From Epichloe hybrida (lineage: Eukaryota > Ascomycota > Sordariomycetes > Hypocreales > Clavicipitaceae), in contig JAFEKR010000002.1 in the NCBI GenBank assembly GCA_019022495.1, forward strand, positions 4,898,001 through 4,962,000: a stretch of 64,000 bases of DNA, in the 5' to 3' direction. The position numbers and the translations under genes were made by a program. The notes below the pieces were generated by a model. It was not told the DNA's origin, made no database searches, and saw nothing but the letters and a program-made list of their open reading frames with translations. Of the stretch, positions 47,678 through 58,431 are shown one piece after another. Position 1 is the first letter of the stretch, and every line of letters starts with the position of its first letter.

Positions 47678-50095
47678 ATGCCATCCTCGTCCTCGCTCCC
47701 CGATCATCGCATCTGCTCAAAGGGAGCACCCGAAAGCGAAAGCGAAAGCGCTGCGAGAATGGCCGTCGCGCAGACTCCCAAGGCCAGATTGGCATCGAAA
47801 GCTGGCAGCTGCAATGGCAGTGGTAGTGGAAACTCGAAATCGAAATCAAAGTCACAGATGCACCGCAGGTCAAGAACAGGTAATTTGAAATGCCGTCCCG
47901 ACTGATTGACTTGCACTGTTTCCCTTTTTGGTCCGTCTTTCTAAAATTCTCATCGCGTTTGCTAATGAATCGCTGCAGGCTGCTACACGTGCAGATTAAG
48001 ACGAAAGAAGTGCGACGAGGGGACGCCCATGTGCACGGCGTGCAACCACCTCGGACTGCAATGCGAATACAAGCGACCCATGTGGTGGAGCAACAATGAC
48101 GCGCGGAGAAAGCACAAGGAAGACATCAAGAACATCATCAAGCGCAAGAAGCTGGCGGAGAAGACGTCGTCGTCGAGCTCGATGCACCCGTCGGCCAGTC
48201 CTCCTCCTCCTCCTCCTCCTCCTCCTCCTCCTTCTCTTCTTCCTCCTCCTCTCCTTGCTCCCCCGGGCCTGTCGCACTCGCTGCCCACGTCGTCGGCCAC
48301 GAGCTACTCGGACGCGGCGTCGATGGATCATGATGATCGCACGAGGTCGGCCTCGATCGACTCGCATTACTCGGGCGGCTTCAACTTCAACAGCCTGCCC
48401 AATGCGAGCGACTTTGGCATCTACAACGCACACGCGCACATGCACATGCACCCGGCGGACCTGGCGTTTGCGGGATACTCGCCCTACGAGGTCGACATCA
48501 AGACGGAGCGCCAGATGTTCGTCAACGACGTGCCCACGCTGCGAGAGTCGCACGTCGCCACCTTTAGCAGCAGCACATACCAGACGACTTCTTCTCCTCC
48601 TCCTCTTCCTCCCCCTCCCGGCAGCACCGTTCTCCTGCCCGCGGTCGGTCACCAGTGGGCATGGGACAAGTTCGAGCATCTCGGGCAGGACGAGGACGAG
48701 GACGAGGACGAGGGTGAGGAGGAGGGAGCCGTTGACGTCAACTTGTTCGACTTTGCCCACGGCCCGCGCAACATGCGCAACGTGCAGCAGATGGAGCTCG
48801 ACGACAACGACCAGCGGCTGCTGGGCCACTTTGTCCGCTTTGTCCTGCCCATCATCTTCCCCATCCTCGAGTCCAACCAGCACGGCTGCGTCGGCTCCGA
48901 TGTCATCCTCCCGGCCCTGCAGTCCAACCGCGTCTACCTCCACTGCTGCCTGAGCATCGCCGCCCAGCATCTCAAGACGCACGCCGACCTGCCCGTCGCC
49001 GACGACGTCGATGATGTCGACGGCGACATCATGAGGCACCGCTACGCCACCATCCTGTCGCTCTGCGAGTCCCTCAAGCGCGACGAGAACCACCAGCAGA
49101 TCCTCGAGGCCACGCTCGGCCTCATCTTCTTCCAGTGCGTCGTCGGCCGCTTCGACGACGGCCTGCTGGACATTGCCTGGCACCAGCACTTCCAGGCCGC
49201 CATCAGCCTCGTCCAGAAACTCGGCCTTCCGCGTCTCGTGTCCGATCCTGCCGGCCAGGTTAACTCGACCCCGACCCCGACCCCGACCCCGATGCCGACC
49301 CCGACCCCGATCCCCTTCAACATGACGCTGACGGGCTGGATCGACATCCTCGGCGCCACCATGCAGGGCACCTCGCCCACCTTTGCCCACACGTACCGCG
49401 AGAAGCACCTGTCTCCCGCCAACTCGCGCCTGGGCCTGCGCGAGCTCATGGGCTGCGACGACGGCGTCATGTACCTCATCTCCGAGGTGGCCTGCCTCGA
49501 CTCGCTCAAGACCGGCGGCATGGACGACTTCACCCTGTGCCAGCACGTCGCCGCCCTCGGGGAGCAGTTCACCCTGACCGAGGTTGGCGAGCCGGAGCCC
49601 CGGATGCCCTACAAGGCCGACGGCAGCTTCTCGCCCCGGCAGCTCTGCAGGAACCTGACGGCGGCCTTCCGCATCGCCGCCCGCATCCACCTCTGCAGCC
49701 TGATCCCCGGCTTCAGCCCGAGCCAGCCCTCGCCGCAGGGCCTGATCCGCAAGCTGACCAAGGTGCTGCGGCTGATCCCCTCGGGGCCTCACGGCTACGA
49801 CCGGAGCCTCGTCTGGGTCTATCTCATCGCCGCGTCCGTTGCCCTGCCGGACAGCGCCTTCCGCGCCTTCCTGGACGACCGAGTCGCCCGGCTCGGCCGT
49901 GCCGCCGCCTGTGGCGCCTTTGGCCGCATGGTGACGCTTGTTCGCGAAGTCTGGAGGCGGTCCGACAGCCTCGCCCGCGCCTCGACGCCGCCGTCGTCGT
50001 CGACGACTGTTGGTTCCGACATGACCATGATGCATCCCCACGTCAACTGGCGAGACGTGATGCGATCCAAGGGCTGGGACTTTTTGCTCATCTAG
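47678..50095 (+). CDS. Zn(II)2Cys6 fungal transcription factor
   Basis: Exons 47678-47879 and 47979-50095 (99-bp intron, GTAATT donor, CTGCAG acceptor) encode 772 aa. The binuclear zinc cluster is at residues 69-96: CYTCRLRRKKC, then C86, C89 and C96, in a CX2CX6CX6CX2CX6C pattern. The intron splits the gene just before the first Cys. A conserved MWWSNNDARRKHKEDIKNII block follows the cluster. The C-terminal two thirds look like the alpha-helical fungal-specific regulatory domain of the Fungal_trans_2 type (LEATLGLIFFQCVVGRF, WIDILGATM, LMGCDDGVMYLISEVACLD). Low-complexity runs are poly-Pro (from CTC repeats), an acidic DEDEDEDE run and a TPTPTP stretch near residue 496. It binds DNA in the nucleus; its targets are unknown. 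A 681-codon antisense frame is a shadow of GC-rich codon usage. Confidence 0.9.
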
Positions 50096-50567
50096 CCTAG
50101 TCTAGCCTAGCCTTGTTCTCCCCTCTTCTCTCGACCCCTCTCTAGCTGGCTGGCTGGCTGGCTGGCCAGCGCATGGATTTGCCACGGACCATTGTTTTTC
50201 ATCTTTATTTTATTTCTATTTTCTTTTTTTTTCTTTTCTCCTACAAATTCCTAATTCCATCTCGTTTTGGTTTCTGGCAACCCAAAAACATGCTTGTTCC
50301 ACATTATACCCCACTGGCATGGGAATTTCCATATAGAGGGAAAGCCGCGAGGCTTGTCGGGGTCTTTTATTCACAAATACACAACATACTGACATACTGG
50401 GAAAGAAACGGCATTTGAAGGGGGAAATCCCTCGGAAGCTGCCATGACGCAACGGGCTGGCTTGCTCGTCATCACTGCAGGACAGGGAGGCTGGGACGAC
50501 TTTTTTTCTGTAGACGTAACGGGCTGGTCAATGAGATGGCTCATCCTGATATGACTTGTGTCCTGCG

Positions 50568-50598
50568 CTTGTGCTTGTGCTTGTGCTTGTGCTTGTGC
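50568..50598. repeat. 6-bp tandem repeat (CTTGTG)n
   Basis: Five near-perfect hexamers. Confidence 0.85.
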
Positions 50599-50867
50599 CT
50601 CTTGACTTTATTTCACACACGCCTCCCTCCCTCCCTCCCTCCCGCCAAAGCCCAAGCGGAACTTTAATCTGCGAAGCACTAATTCCTGCTGTGGGGAATT
50701 TCTAGGAAACACCGAGCATCCCGTGCTTGTACGGAGCACGGTCTCTCGCGATTCATCAGACGGAAGGGCCGCTGCGGGGCAGTAACGGCTGAGGAAGCCA
50801 CTGAAGCTAGTATTCTTTGAGTAGCCCTGGCCGTTAGTGGCGGTGCAGATTGACCAAGACCAGCCAG

Positions 50868-50925
50868 GTTCACAGTTCACAGTGCACAGTTTATAGTTCA
50901 CAGTTCACGGTTCACAGTGCACGGT
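50868..50925. repeat. Imperfect GTTCACAGT-type tandem repeat
   Basis: Degenerate 7-10 bp units (GTTCACA, GTGCACA, GTTTATA) in a row. Confidence 0.7.
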
Positions 50926-51263
50926 TCTCTAGTCACAGTGCTCACACGTCGTCGGCAAGCGCCACCCCACCAGCAATGAACATGATTGGACGAGCTCTCG
51001 GCCAATCAACTCACACGCTCCTCCTAAGCGCGTCTGCTCTGACACACTCTCCCCTCTCCTCTCCATCTCCTCCCATCCAGTCAGTCATCGTGTTGCTGCA
51101 TGTTCCCATTGACGCCGTGTGTTTCCTGAGTAGCCGGGCTCCGAATGGTTGTCGCAGAATGCAACGGGCCCGCCAGATTGCATTGCGTTCATTCGCAGCG
51201 GCGCAGTCCGTCCTTTGAACCAGCATGGGATGGGGCTTGGAGTCGTATTCCTGCCGACGGCGG

Positions 51264-51264
<1 letters not shown>

Positions 51265-51326
<62 letters not shown>

Positions 51327-51330
51327 AAGA
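51265..51330. repeat. GA dinucleotide microsatellite
   Basis: About 66 bp of GA interrupted by two GAAA steps. A GAGA tract upstream of a gene can act as a nucleosome-depleted element. Confidence 0.92.
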
Positions 51331-51845
51331 CTTGGGAGAGAAATGTCCAGCGTAGACCAGGATTTCTTTGCCTCTGCCGTCTTTGTGAAAGCGAACGTCT
51401 TGATTGCCTTGTCCTTTGGAAATTCCTCGTCTTGTTCCTTCACCCAGCCGGCCCGTGTCATCGTGAACAGGAATCCTCGCTGAACCCAAAAAGGACTCAT
51501 ATCTCGCCACGCGGATACTGCGAACAATCACGTCTCCCTCACTCAGCAAGTCGAGCCTTTGTTCACACTATATACAAAGCCTCGCGCCCCATCAGTTCGA
51601 TTCAGTTAGGCACGCGGAAGAATTAATTGTACAATTTGCTGACTCTATTCGTTTACCTTCTCCGTTTCCTCGTTCGCAGGCGTCATCATCCAACCCCCCC
51701 AGATCAATCATTTCACACCACAAATCACTGCCTTGACTAGCAATTTTTTTTTAAATATTCTATCCCAGTTCGCGGCAGTTCTCGGCGGCTGGATCGCCCC
51801 TCGGTGGCATACCCTCGCTGGCATAATCACCCCGTATTCGAAATC

Positions 51846-53177
51846 ATGGCCCGGTTGCCCATTTCTCTCCGGCTGCTGCTGCTCTTCTTCGCAGCCACGG
51901 CATCGACTTCGCCAACCATCTCCGCTCGCAAGGAGAAATGCGCCGCCGAGGGGCTGCAGTCCTGCGCTTCCCGGGGATTGTCGGGCGCCTTTTGCTGCGA
52001 GCCGGGCCGGACGTGCGTGGCTCTGGCCGGCAACTCTACCGTCATGTGTTGTCCCGACAATAGCTCCTGCGAGGCGATCCGGCCCATTACATGCGACGTC
52101 GGGGCACAGAATCCCGATGCGAATCCCAGGGCCCCCATCAAGACACTGGCCAGTAAATCAAAGCTGCCGAGATGCGCCAAGCGCGGTTTCTGCTGTCCGT
52201 TCGGCTTCACCTGCGCAGACGACGGGAAGCTGTGTGTCAAGGACAAGGATCAATCACGGCCACCAGAAGGCTATGCAGCGATACCGAGCCCTGCAAGAAC
52301 ATCCGTCCCCGTCTCGACGACACGTAATACGCCATCCTCGTCTGCGTCCGCGTCCGCGTCCGCGTCTGCGCCTGCGCCTGCGCCTCCGCCTCCGCCTCCG
52401 CCTCCGCCTACCGAGCCGAGCCAGGCACCGAGCCCGGAGTCAACGGGCCCAGAGAAGACATCCATCATAGTCGGCGCTGTAGGCGGCGTCCTCGCCCTGC
52501 TTCTCTTAGCCGCCATTATATTCCTGTGTGTTCGCAGCAGCCGCAAGGGAGATGCGGGCTCGGACAAGCCATTGCCTCGCAGCCAGTTAAGCGGCTCGGG
52601 GCTGCACGGGAACATCATCTCCGGTCCCATCATGAACCCCGAGACGTCTTACCGAACAGACTTTATCCGGAAGTCGTCCTCGGCGAGGTCATCGGTGTCC
52701 CGCTCGCTGGCGAGCGGCTTCTCCCGGGCGCCTCGTCTCGAACACGCGCCGCCGCCCGACGCAAGGATGTCGATACCGAATCCCTTCAATTCTCCTTACC
52801 CGTCTGGTGTCTCCGCCGCCGTCTCAACCTACTCCGGCGTATCGGATCACGACGACAGGATCCATAGAGGTGAGGTAGGGGCCAGACTGAAGCCCATTCG
52901 GACACTGGCCCCGTCATCGTGGCTTGAGTCACGGCGGATCTCGAGACGGAATCTTCAGAGAGACACGAGTAGTAGTAGTAGTAGTAGCGAGAGCATCAGC
53001 GTCTTCGCAGATGCCAACACCGTGAACGGGGGGGACAAGGGTGGTCAAAGCCACAACCGGCAAACGTCCTTCAGTGCCATGATGGAGGAAGCCAAGATGG
53101 GTCATGTTCACAGGGGCCAGGCCTACGTGCCAGGTGGCGCCAAGAGGCACGTCCCTGGCACAACGCCGAGGATATGA
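51846..53177 (+). CDS. Cys-rich secreted-type single-pass membrane protein (conserved fungal, unknown function)
   Basis: A single exon of 443 aa. A signal peptide covers about residues 1-22 (MARLPISLRLLLLFFAATAS). The ectodomain has 14 Cys between residues 32 and 130, in paired patterns such as GAFCCEPGRTCV, MCCPDNSSC and RGFCCPFGFTC, like small disulfide modules. A Ser/Ala/Pro-rich stalk (about 155-200) leads to one helix (about 206-229) and a ~210-residue Ser/Arg-rich cytosolic tail. The layout resembles fungal cell-wall sensors of the Wsc/Mid2 style, but the Cys module is not a recognised WSC domain, so a sensor role is only inferred. The ATG at 51846 places the signal peptide at the N-terminus; earlier in-frame codons are not ATG. 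It is convergent with the minus-strand gene ending at 53954. Confidence 0.8.
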   Translation: MARLPISLRLLLLFFAATASTSPTISARKEKCAAEGLQSCASRGLSGAFCCEPGRTCVALAGNSTVMCCPDNSSCEAIRPITCDVGAQNPDANPRAPIKTLASKSKLPRCAKRGFCCPFGFTCADDGKLCVKDKDQSRPPEGYAAIPSPARTSVPVSTTRNTPSSSASASASASAPAPAPPPPPPPPPTEPSQAPSPESTGPEKTSIIVGAVGGVLALLLLAAIIFLCVRSSRKGDAGSDKPLPRSQLSGSGLHGNIISGPIMNPETSYRTDFIRKSSSARSSVSRSLASGFSRAPRLEHAPPPDARMSIPNPFNSPYPSGVSAAVSTYSGVSDHDDRIHRGEVGARLKPIRTLAPSSWLESRRISRRNLQRDTSSSSSSSESISVFADANTVNGGDKGGQSHNRQTSFSAMMEEAKMGHVHRGQAYVPGGAKRHVPGTTPRI

Positions 53178-53953
53178 AGGCAGAGAGGGAGGAGGAGGAG
53201 GAGCAACGTGGCGCCATTGAAATCTTCTTTGAAACACAAACACACGCGCCTTTTGCATTACGCACGTGTACTCCGGCTACGGCGAAAGATTTCTCTATCC
53301 CCCCCCCTCCCCCCAGCTGCTCCGGCCATCTCTTTTCTTTGTCTCCTAGAGTACATTGGAGCCTGTTTCTTGTCGTCGTCCACAATGTCTCAGGCAGCCC
53401 TTGTTACCACTTAATGAGTAAACCTTGCCGCGTTTCAGCAGAACAAAGGGCACTGTTTGTTGCATGCACTGCATCTGATGAAGACGCCGTGGATGGCAGT
53501 TGCATGTTGCTCAACGACAACAATCAGGAAACTGATGATTGAAGTTAAAGTGGACACTAAGGAGAATAAATAGACCAGCCCCCATTCAGCCAGCGACTGA
53601 ACAACCCCTTCCCCCCTTCCATGAGAAGAATGTCGTCAAATAAGCAATGACATGTCGTGTTCACAATGTATCTACAAGATCCACACACCAGGTGCACCAA
53701 GGCTTTGAAAAGAGAAAGAAAAAAAAAAACCCTGGCGACATGTAACATCACACAACACGCGTCTTTCATGGCCGATGCCCTCCCAGTAAAGGGTGCATCA
53801 ATTCGATCCTGCACTCACTCCATCTGCATGCCTCTCCTTCCTTGTCAGATTAAAGAGGGCAAAACACTCCCAGACATGACGCTGATGCCAACTCGAGTCC
53901 AGTATCTCCATTCCATAAATCGATAAATCAAATTCGTCTACAAGACGTCGACT
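53178..53953. other. Convergent 3' region
   Basis: 776 bp between the stops of two convergent genes. Short C- and A-runs (53299-53316, 53720-53730). No gene was found. Confidence 0.5.
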
Positions 53954-56900
53954 TCACATGACAGCGCACTTGCTGGCCTTTGGCTGCGCCGGCGTCGGTA
54001 CATCAACCCAGCCAGAGCCATCACTAGCAACGCGCTCATTCTTCTTCTTCTCCTTCTTCCTCGTCTTCATTTTCCAACCCTTCAGCCGTGCCTCTTTGAT
54101 GTTCTTCGCAGCACTTCGCTCAGCCCGGCTGCGGTGTCTGTTGACCCTGTTTGGTGTCCGCCTCGACGAGTTTGACGGCGTCCTCATCCACATGGGCGAC
54201 ATGTTAGGGTGCATGTGAGGAGGCAGCGATATCTGGGCGTGATGGTGGCCGTAAGTATCTTCGAGCTGCTGCGCCGTTCCTCTTGGACCCGAGAGATTGG
54301 CTCGAGGACGTCGCGGAATCGGCGCAAGAATAGGGGTTTCTGCTCGGGCAACAGAGACTCTTCGGGGTGGGTCGTGTGAGCCACTGACTCCAGTCGGTGT
54401 GCTGATAATCAGAGGACGGTCAGAGTCCGACACTTGAGCCTCCGACAGCCACCGAGACGCAGGATCCTGGGAGGATGACAGCTGAGATGATTCTGCGATC
54501 GACGCTCTCCGTCCGTTGTCCGTCCACAGATGCGGGTTGAGCATGTTGCCCGAGAGTCTGCGAGGGTTACCCTGGCTGATTCTCTTGTTCAGGCTTGCAA
54601 TTTGATTCGAACTTGGAGCTGGGGGCAAGGCAGTTGCCGCTACATCGTTCGCGGCCATGTTGGACGGGGGTGCAGTAAACGGATGATAGCCATCGAATCG
54701 CTGCCTTGGGGCGTCGGCTGCCGTCGGCGCAGCAGCCTGCGGTCGTCGTGGCCATGTCTGGGCATTCAAGGGCCTTCTTACGACTGGTTCAGCCACTGCC
54801 GAAGTAAAACCCACGCTCAACGACGAAGACGTGGGGATTTGCAACTCCAACACTGGCGCTGCTGGACGAGCTCCGGATCCCGCACCGGAGCCAGGGTTCA
54901 ACGGAGCAGAAGCCGAGGTGTTGGGGGAGAAGATAGAAGCGGGACCGTCGGTAGAGACGTTGTTGTCCCGGGAAGATGGGGGGGACACTGGCTGAGCATG
55001 GGACGTGTTTCTGTCGACGGGCCGAGAAAGGGGCATTCGCGGTGAGATTTGCGGTGATACATCATATATGTCGTCCATCTGGACCGAGTGTACTGATGGC
55101 GTAGATCTTGGACGCGGCATATCTGCGCTCCTCAGCCTGTTCAAGTTGGTCGACTCGCCTGTTGTGTGCTGTGCTCGTCTATACTGGTTCGTGATGCCAT
55201 CGGCTTGAGCTGACCCTTCAGATGCCAGGGCAAGCGCATCATCCAGAGCCTCACTGCCCGGTGCAGGAGGTGGAAAGCCGGTCGCTGACAGAGGAGCCAC
55301 AGAGGAGCCGCGCAAGAAGGCTGGCATATCTCCTGGGTCCTCCTTCTGATACGGGGGAGGAGGGGGCACCCAGTTGTCCGCGTCGCTTTCGTGGGGATGC
55401 TCTGCGCGCCCATCGGCACGTCGATATTCGATTGGGCGCCCGTCGGCTGTCCGAGGGTTCAGTCGTCGATTAACGGCAGCGGCTGTAGCAGCCCGGCGAA
55501 GCGTTGTTTGGGAGCGAGGGCTAGAGTGGGTATAAGGGGCGTCCATGGCTTCCTGCTCTTCGGCAGATGCAAACTCCTCACCGTCAGCTTGGGGGCTGGT
55601 AGAGCCATCAGAGCGATTGACGGGATGCTGTCCGACAATCCTGGGAACAAAGGGGTCACTGTCATCCTGACTTCCTGGAAGCGGAGGAAGAGGAGCTCTT
55701 GCAGCCGCGGTAGTCGCAGCCCGGAGCAGTGCATTACCGCCGCCGCCGCCGCCACCACCACCAAACTTCTGTGCATCCGTTCTTCGTCGAACAATGGCCA
55801 CTTCTGTCTCCAAGTCCCGTCGCTCCTCCGCGAGAGGTTCGGCGTCGTCTGTTCCCACCTCGATCGTAATCTCCACTGCCTGTCCGTTGACGAGCCCGTA
55901 ATCAAAGTCAAGCAAGACGATGCGGCCACCATCCGCGAAGTCCATGTCTTCCTCGTCTGTAACGAGCCTGGACCCCGTGACACCAGCGGCTGTTACGACT
56001 AGTCGTTCCTGACTCGGCGAGTCGCCAAACTGCCCGACCCAACGAAGACTGCTCACGCCATCAATTTCGGCAACCTTGGAACCAGCAACCAAAGTATTTC
56101 GCAGTTTGTCGCACAAAATCTGCCACTGTGGAATTCTCTCACTCTCGCCGTCGCTTCCTCTAGTGGAAGCATGACGAGATGAACTGCTCTGAATGCTGTT
56201 GTGCCTTCCGAGGCCGGAAGTGTTGGATGAAGAGTCGCGACTTGACGGTGGTGGTGGCTCAGGAACTGCATCCAGAACTTCCGGAACGCCATAAACCCAG
56301 ATTTCCTTGCCTTGGAATCCAGCTGAGACGAGCCCCCCCTGTTGCGTTGTAGCAGGTAGAGTGCAAGGCAACAATTTTGTCTGCGATGCAGCTTCCGGAA
56401 TGGGACCAGTAAAGTACGTCGTTCCATTGCGAAGATCGTCGAGCCGGACAGCACGGAAGGTTTCGAAGCTGCGATCGTACGTGAAGGTCCATTCAGGTTC
56501 ACCACTGTCGCTGGTCGGAAGCCAGATGGCATGACTGCAGTCGCGACTCGTGTTGGGGAAGAGAATCGACGTGGTCCACATCGCACTCAAGTTATCGTCC
56601 ATCGTCTGGCTGACGGGATCGTAATAAGGTGCGGTCAAGACGACAGTGCTGGGGGGAGACGAGTGTACAGTACTGCCCAAGATTTGCGTTCCATCTTGTG
56701 AAAAGGCCAGGGCGTCCACGGCGTCGCACTTGACGGCTCTCTTCTCTGTCGGTAGGGCGGAGGCACTCAGTGAATAAACCTCAATACCTCCGTCATACGC
56801 AGCAGCAAGAACAGTGCCACAAGATGATATGGCAATGGTTTGGGAGCTGTTGTCCAGTATGAGAGATTGTTTCCGCCTGGGCGGAGAGCTCTGGAGGTCA

Positions 56901-57650
56901 TAAATGTCGACCTGCAATTCAGTGGAGAGGACAGCCAGAGTAGTGGCGTCGTCTGTGATGCAAGCAGAGACGGGCCGACGCTGAATCTTGAATTCCCGTT
57001 CAATACTGACCGAGTGGCTGCGAACATCAATGACATATATTCGCGATGAATTGGATGCCAAGACGTGATGGCCCCTCGGCGATGAGCCAAATTGCATACC
57101 TTCCCCTCCCGGGCATGATGATGAGCTGATGGAATTCGAGACGAGCTTTATCAGGGTTTTCCGGGGGCGAAGATAGGCCTCGAACAGGCTTCGCTTAACC
57201 TCGCGGACGAAGAGGCGGCGTAGCAAAGGCAGGTGCTCGTCGTCGGCGGGAGGGACATCAGTGTGAGACGTGGCATATGGCGGGCATCGGGCTAGATGAT
57301 GGGCATAAAGATGCGATCGTTGAGATGTGGCCCGCCACTTGGAGTTGAGAAGAATCAATGAAGCGAATCCGCTCGGATCGGCTGCAAGCAGGATCCTGGC
57401 CCGACGAATGTCAGTATTAGTTGCTTGCGAGCCATACGAGCGAGCACTGAGGCAAGAGAGAGTTTGCTCATCAAGGTCAAGTTCAAACCTACTGTTCTAT
57501 AATCTCGTCGGGCAGTCGATGGAAAGCGTTGGGGTCGGGGCCGGGGTCGGGGTCGGGGTCGTTCGGGGCGGGGTGGAGGTTGATGTCGGAAGCGATGGTG
57601 ACGAGCATTTTTGCGATGCTGGACTGTCGCTGCTCTGTGACGTCGTCCAT
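53954..57650 (-). CDS. F-box-like / beta-propeller-like protein with C-terminal CaaX box
   Basis: Exons 57650-57493 and 57395-53954 (97-bp intron, GTAGGT donor, GCCAG acceptor) encode 1199 aa. An F-box-like motif spans about residues 43-88 (RLPDEIIEQILLAADPSGFA, then NSKWRA); the intron lies inside it, and the join restores it. Residues of about 110-500 read like WD40-type blades (GHHVLASNSSRIYVIDV, TTLAVLSTELQVDIYDL, TIAISSCGTVLAAAYDGGIE). The second half is disordered, Ser/Pro-rich and ends in a Lys/Arg-rich segment and CAVM, a good CaaX prenylation box. F-box proteins link substrates to SCF ubiquitin ligases. Membrane anchoring through the CaaX box would be unusual and is inferred. The frame stays open from a TTG at 57358 for a shorter form, which I reject. 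Confidence 0.78.
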
Positions 57651-58431
57651 GGTTCAGCAGGACGCTGAAATGCGGCAGTCGTGCCAATGGCGACAATCAT
57701 ATAGGCATGCGGCCATAATAGTATTTCAAAGGACACTCGTTCGCAGGTGAGCGTCATGGAGGAGGTTGGTCGCGGTAGTGAAATATCGATGGGGCCGTGA
57801 TGTTGAGTCGAGGCGTCGTCATCATGGGCAAGCATCACACTGATAATCAGCCCATCAGCACTGACGGATGTGGGGCCTTGCACTTGACAGCTGCGCCGAC
57901 ATCCGCCAAGTGGGTAAGTCGAAGAATCCTTCTGGTGCAAGTGGCTGCAAGTGGTCGCAACCTCAACAAAAAAGGAACAACGAAACGTCGAACAATCAAT
58001 CAGTGTGCCCCTAAAATGCTGTCGAGACATCCGAAGAACCAGTACGCTTTTTTCCCAGTCTAGGTCGGGTTCATGCCGCGAGAAAACGCTTGGTCTGGGA
58101 TGCCTCAATCGGACGTTGTTGTCTAATACACAGTGGAGCATGTGCTTGATGCGGTCACGATCTGCGAGAATAAGAAATGGTGTAATCAGAAATCCTAGCC
58201 TCTGTGGCGAGAGCAGCTCATTAAGTCATAGAAAGCTATAAGCCCGAGTAAGCTATGCATAACTCATACTTTGCTGAAGGCACCAAAAAAAAAAAAACAC
58301 CCATCCGTTATAGTAGTAGTCCATATCAAACATTTGTCCTAGACTCAAAGTGAGGACCAATATCATTCCATGCCAAAGTCCAAGATGATTTTCCCAAGAG
58401 TCAATCAAAAATATGAAGAACGAACCTCTGT
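57651..58431. other. Intergenic region between two minus-strand genes
   Basis: Promoter of the F-box-like gene plus the 3' flank of the next gene. An open minus-strand frame at 57497-58141 is a shadow extension in another frame and is not called. A-run at 58286-58298. Confidence 0.45.

Larger units (their letters stand above)
50096..51845. other. Intergenic region rich in simple repeats; promoter of the next gene
   Basis: No gene is supported. It holds a GGCT repeat (50146-50165), a CTTGTG hexamer array (50568-50598), a CCCT repeat (50623-50642), a TTCACAGT-like array (50868-50925), a long GA repeat (51265-51330), and a TATATACA motif at 51569 that could serve the gene starting at 51846. Confidence 0.5.

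Noticed and set aside
47996..50041. 681-codon open frame antisense to the Zn2Cys6 gene
   Set aside because: It mirrors the GC-rich codon use of the real gene, is full of low-complexity Arg/Gly/Glu runs and has no domain; the sense strand has a zinc cluster and a well-placed intron.
57497..58141. 214-codon minus-strand frame upstream of the F-box-like gene
   Set aside because: It overlaps coding exon 1 in another frame, has no ATG with a sensible protein, and its end reads TPTPAPTPT from the GACCCC repeat.
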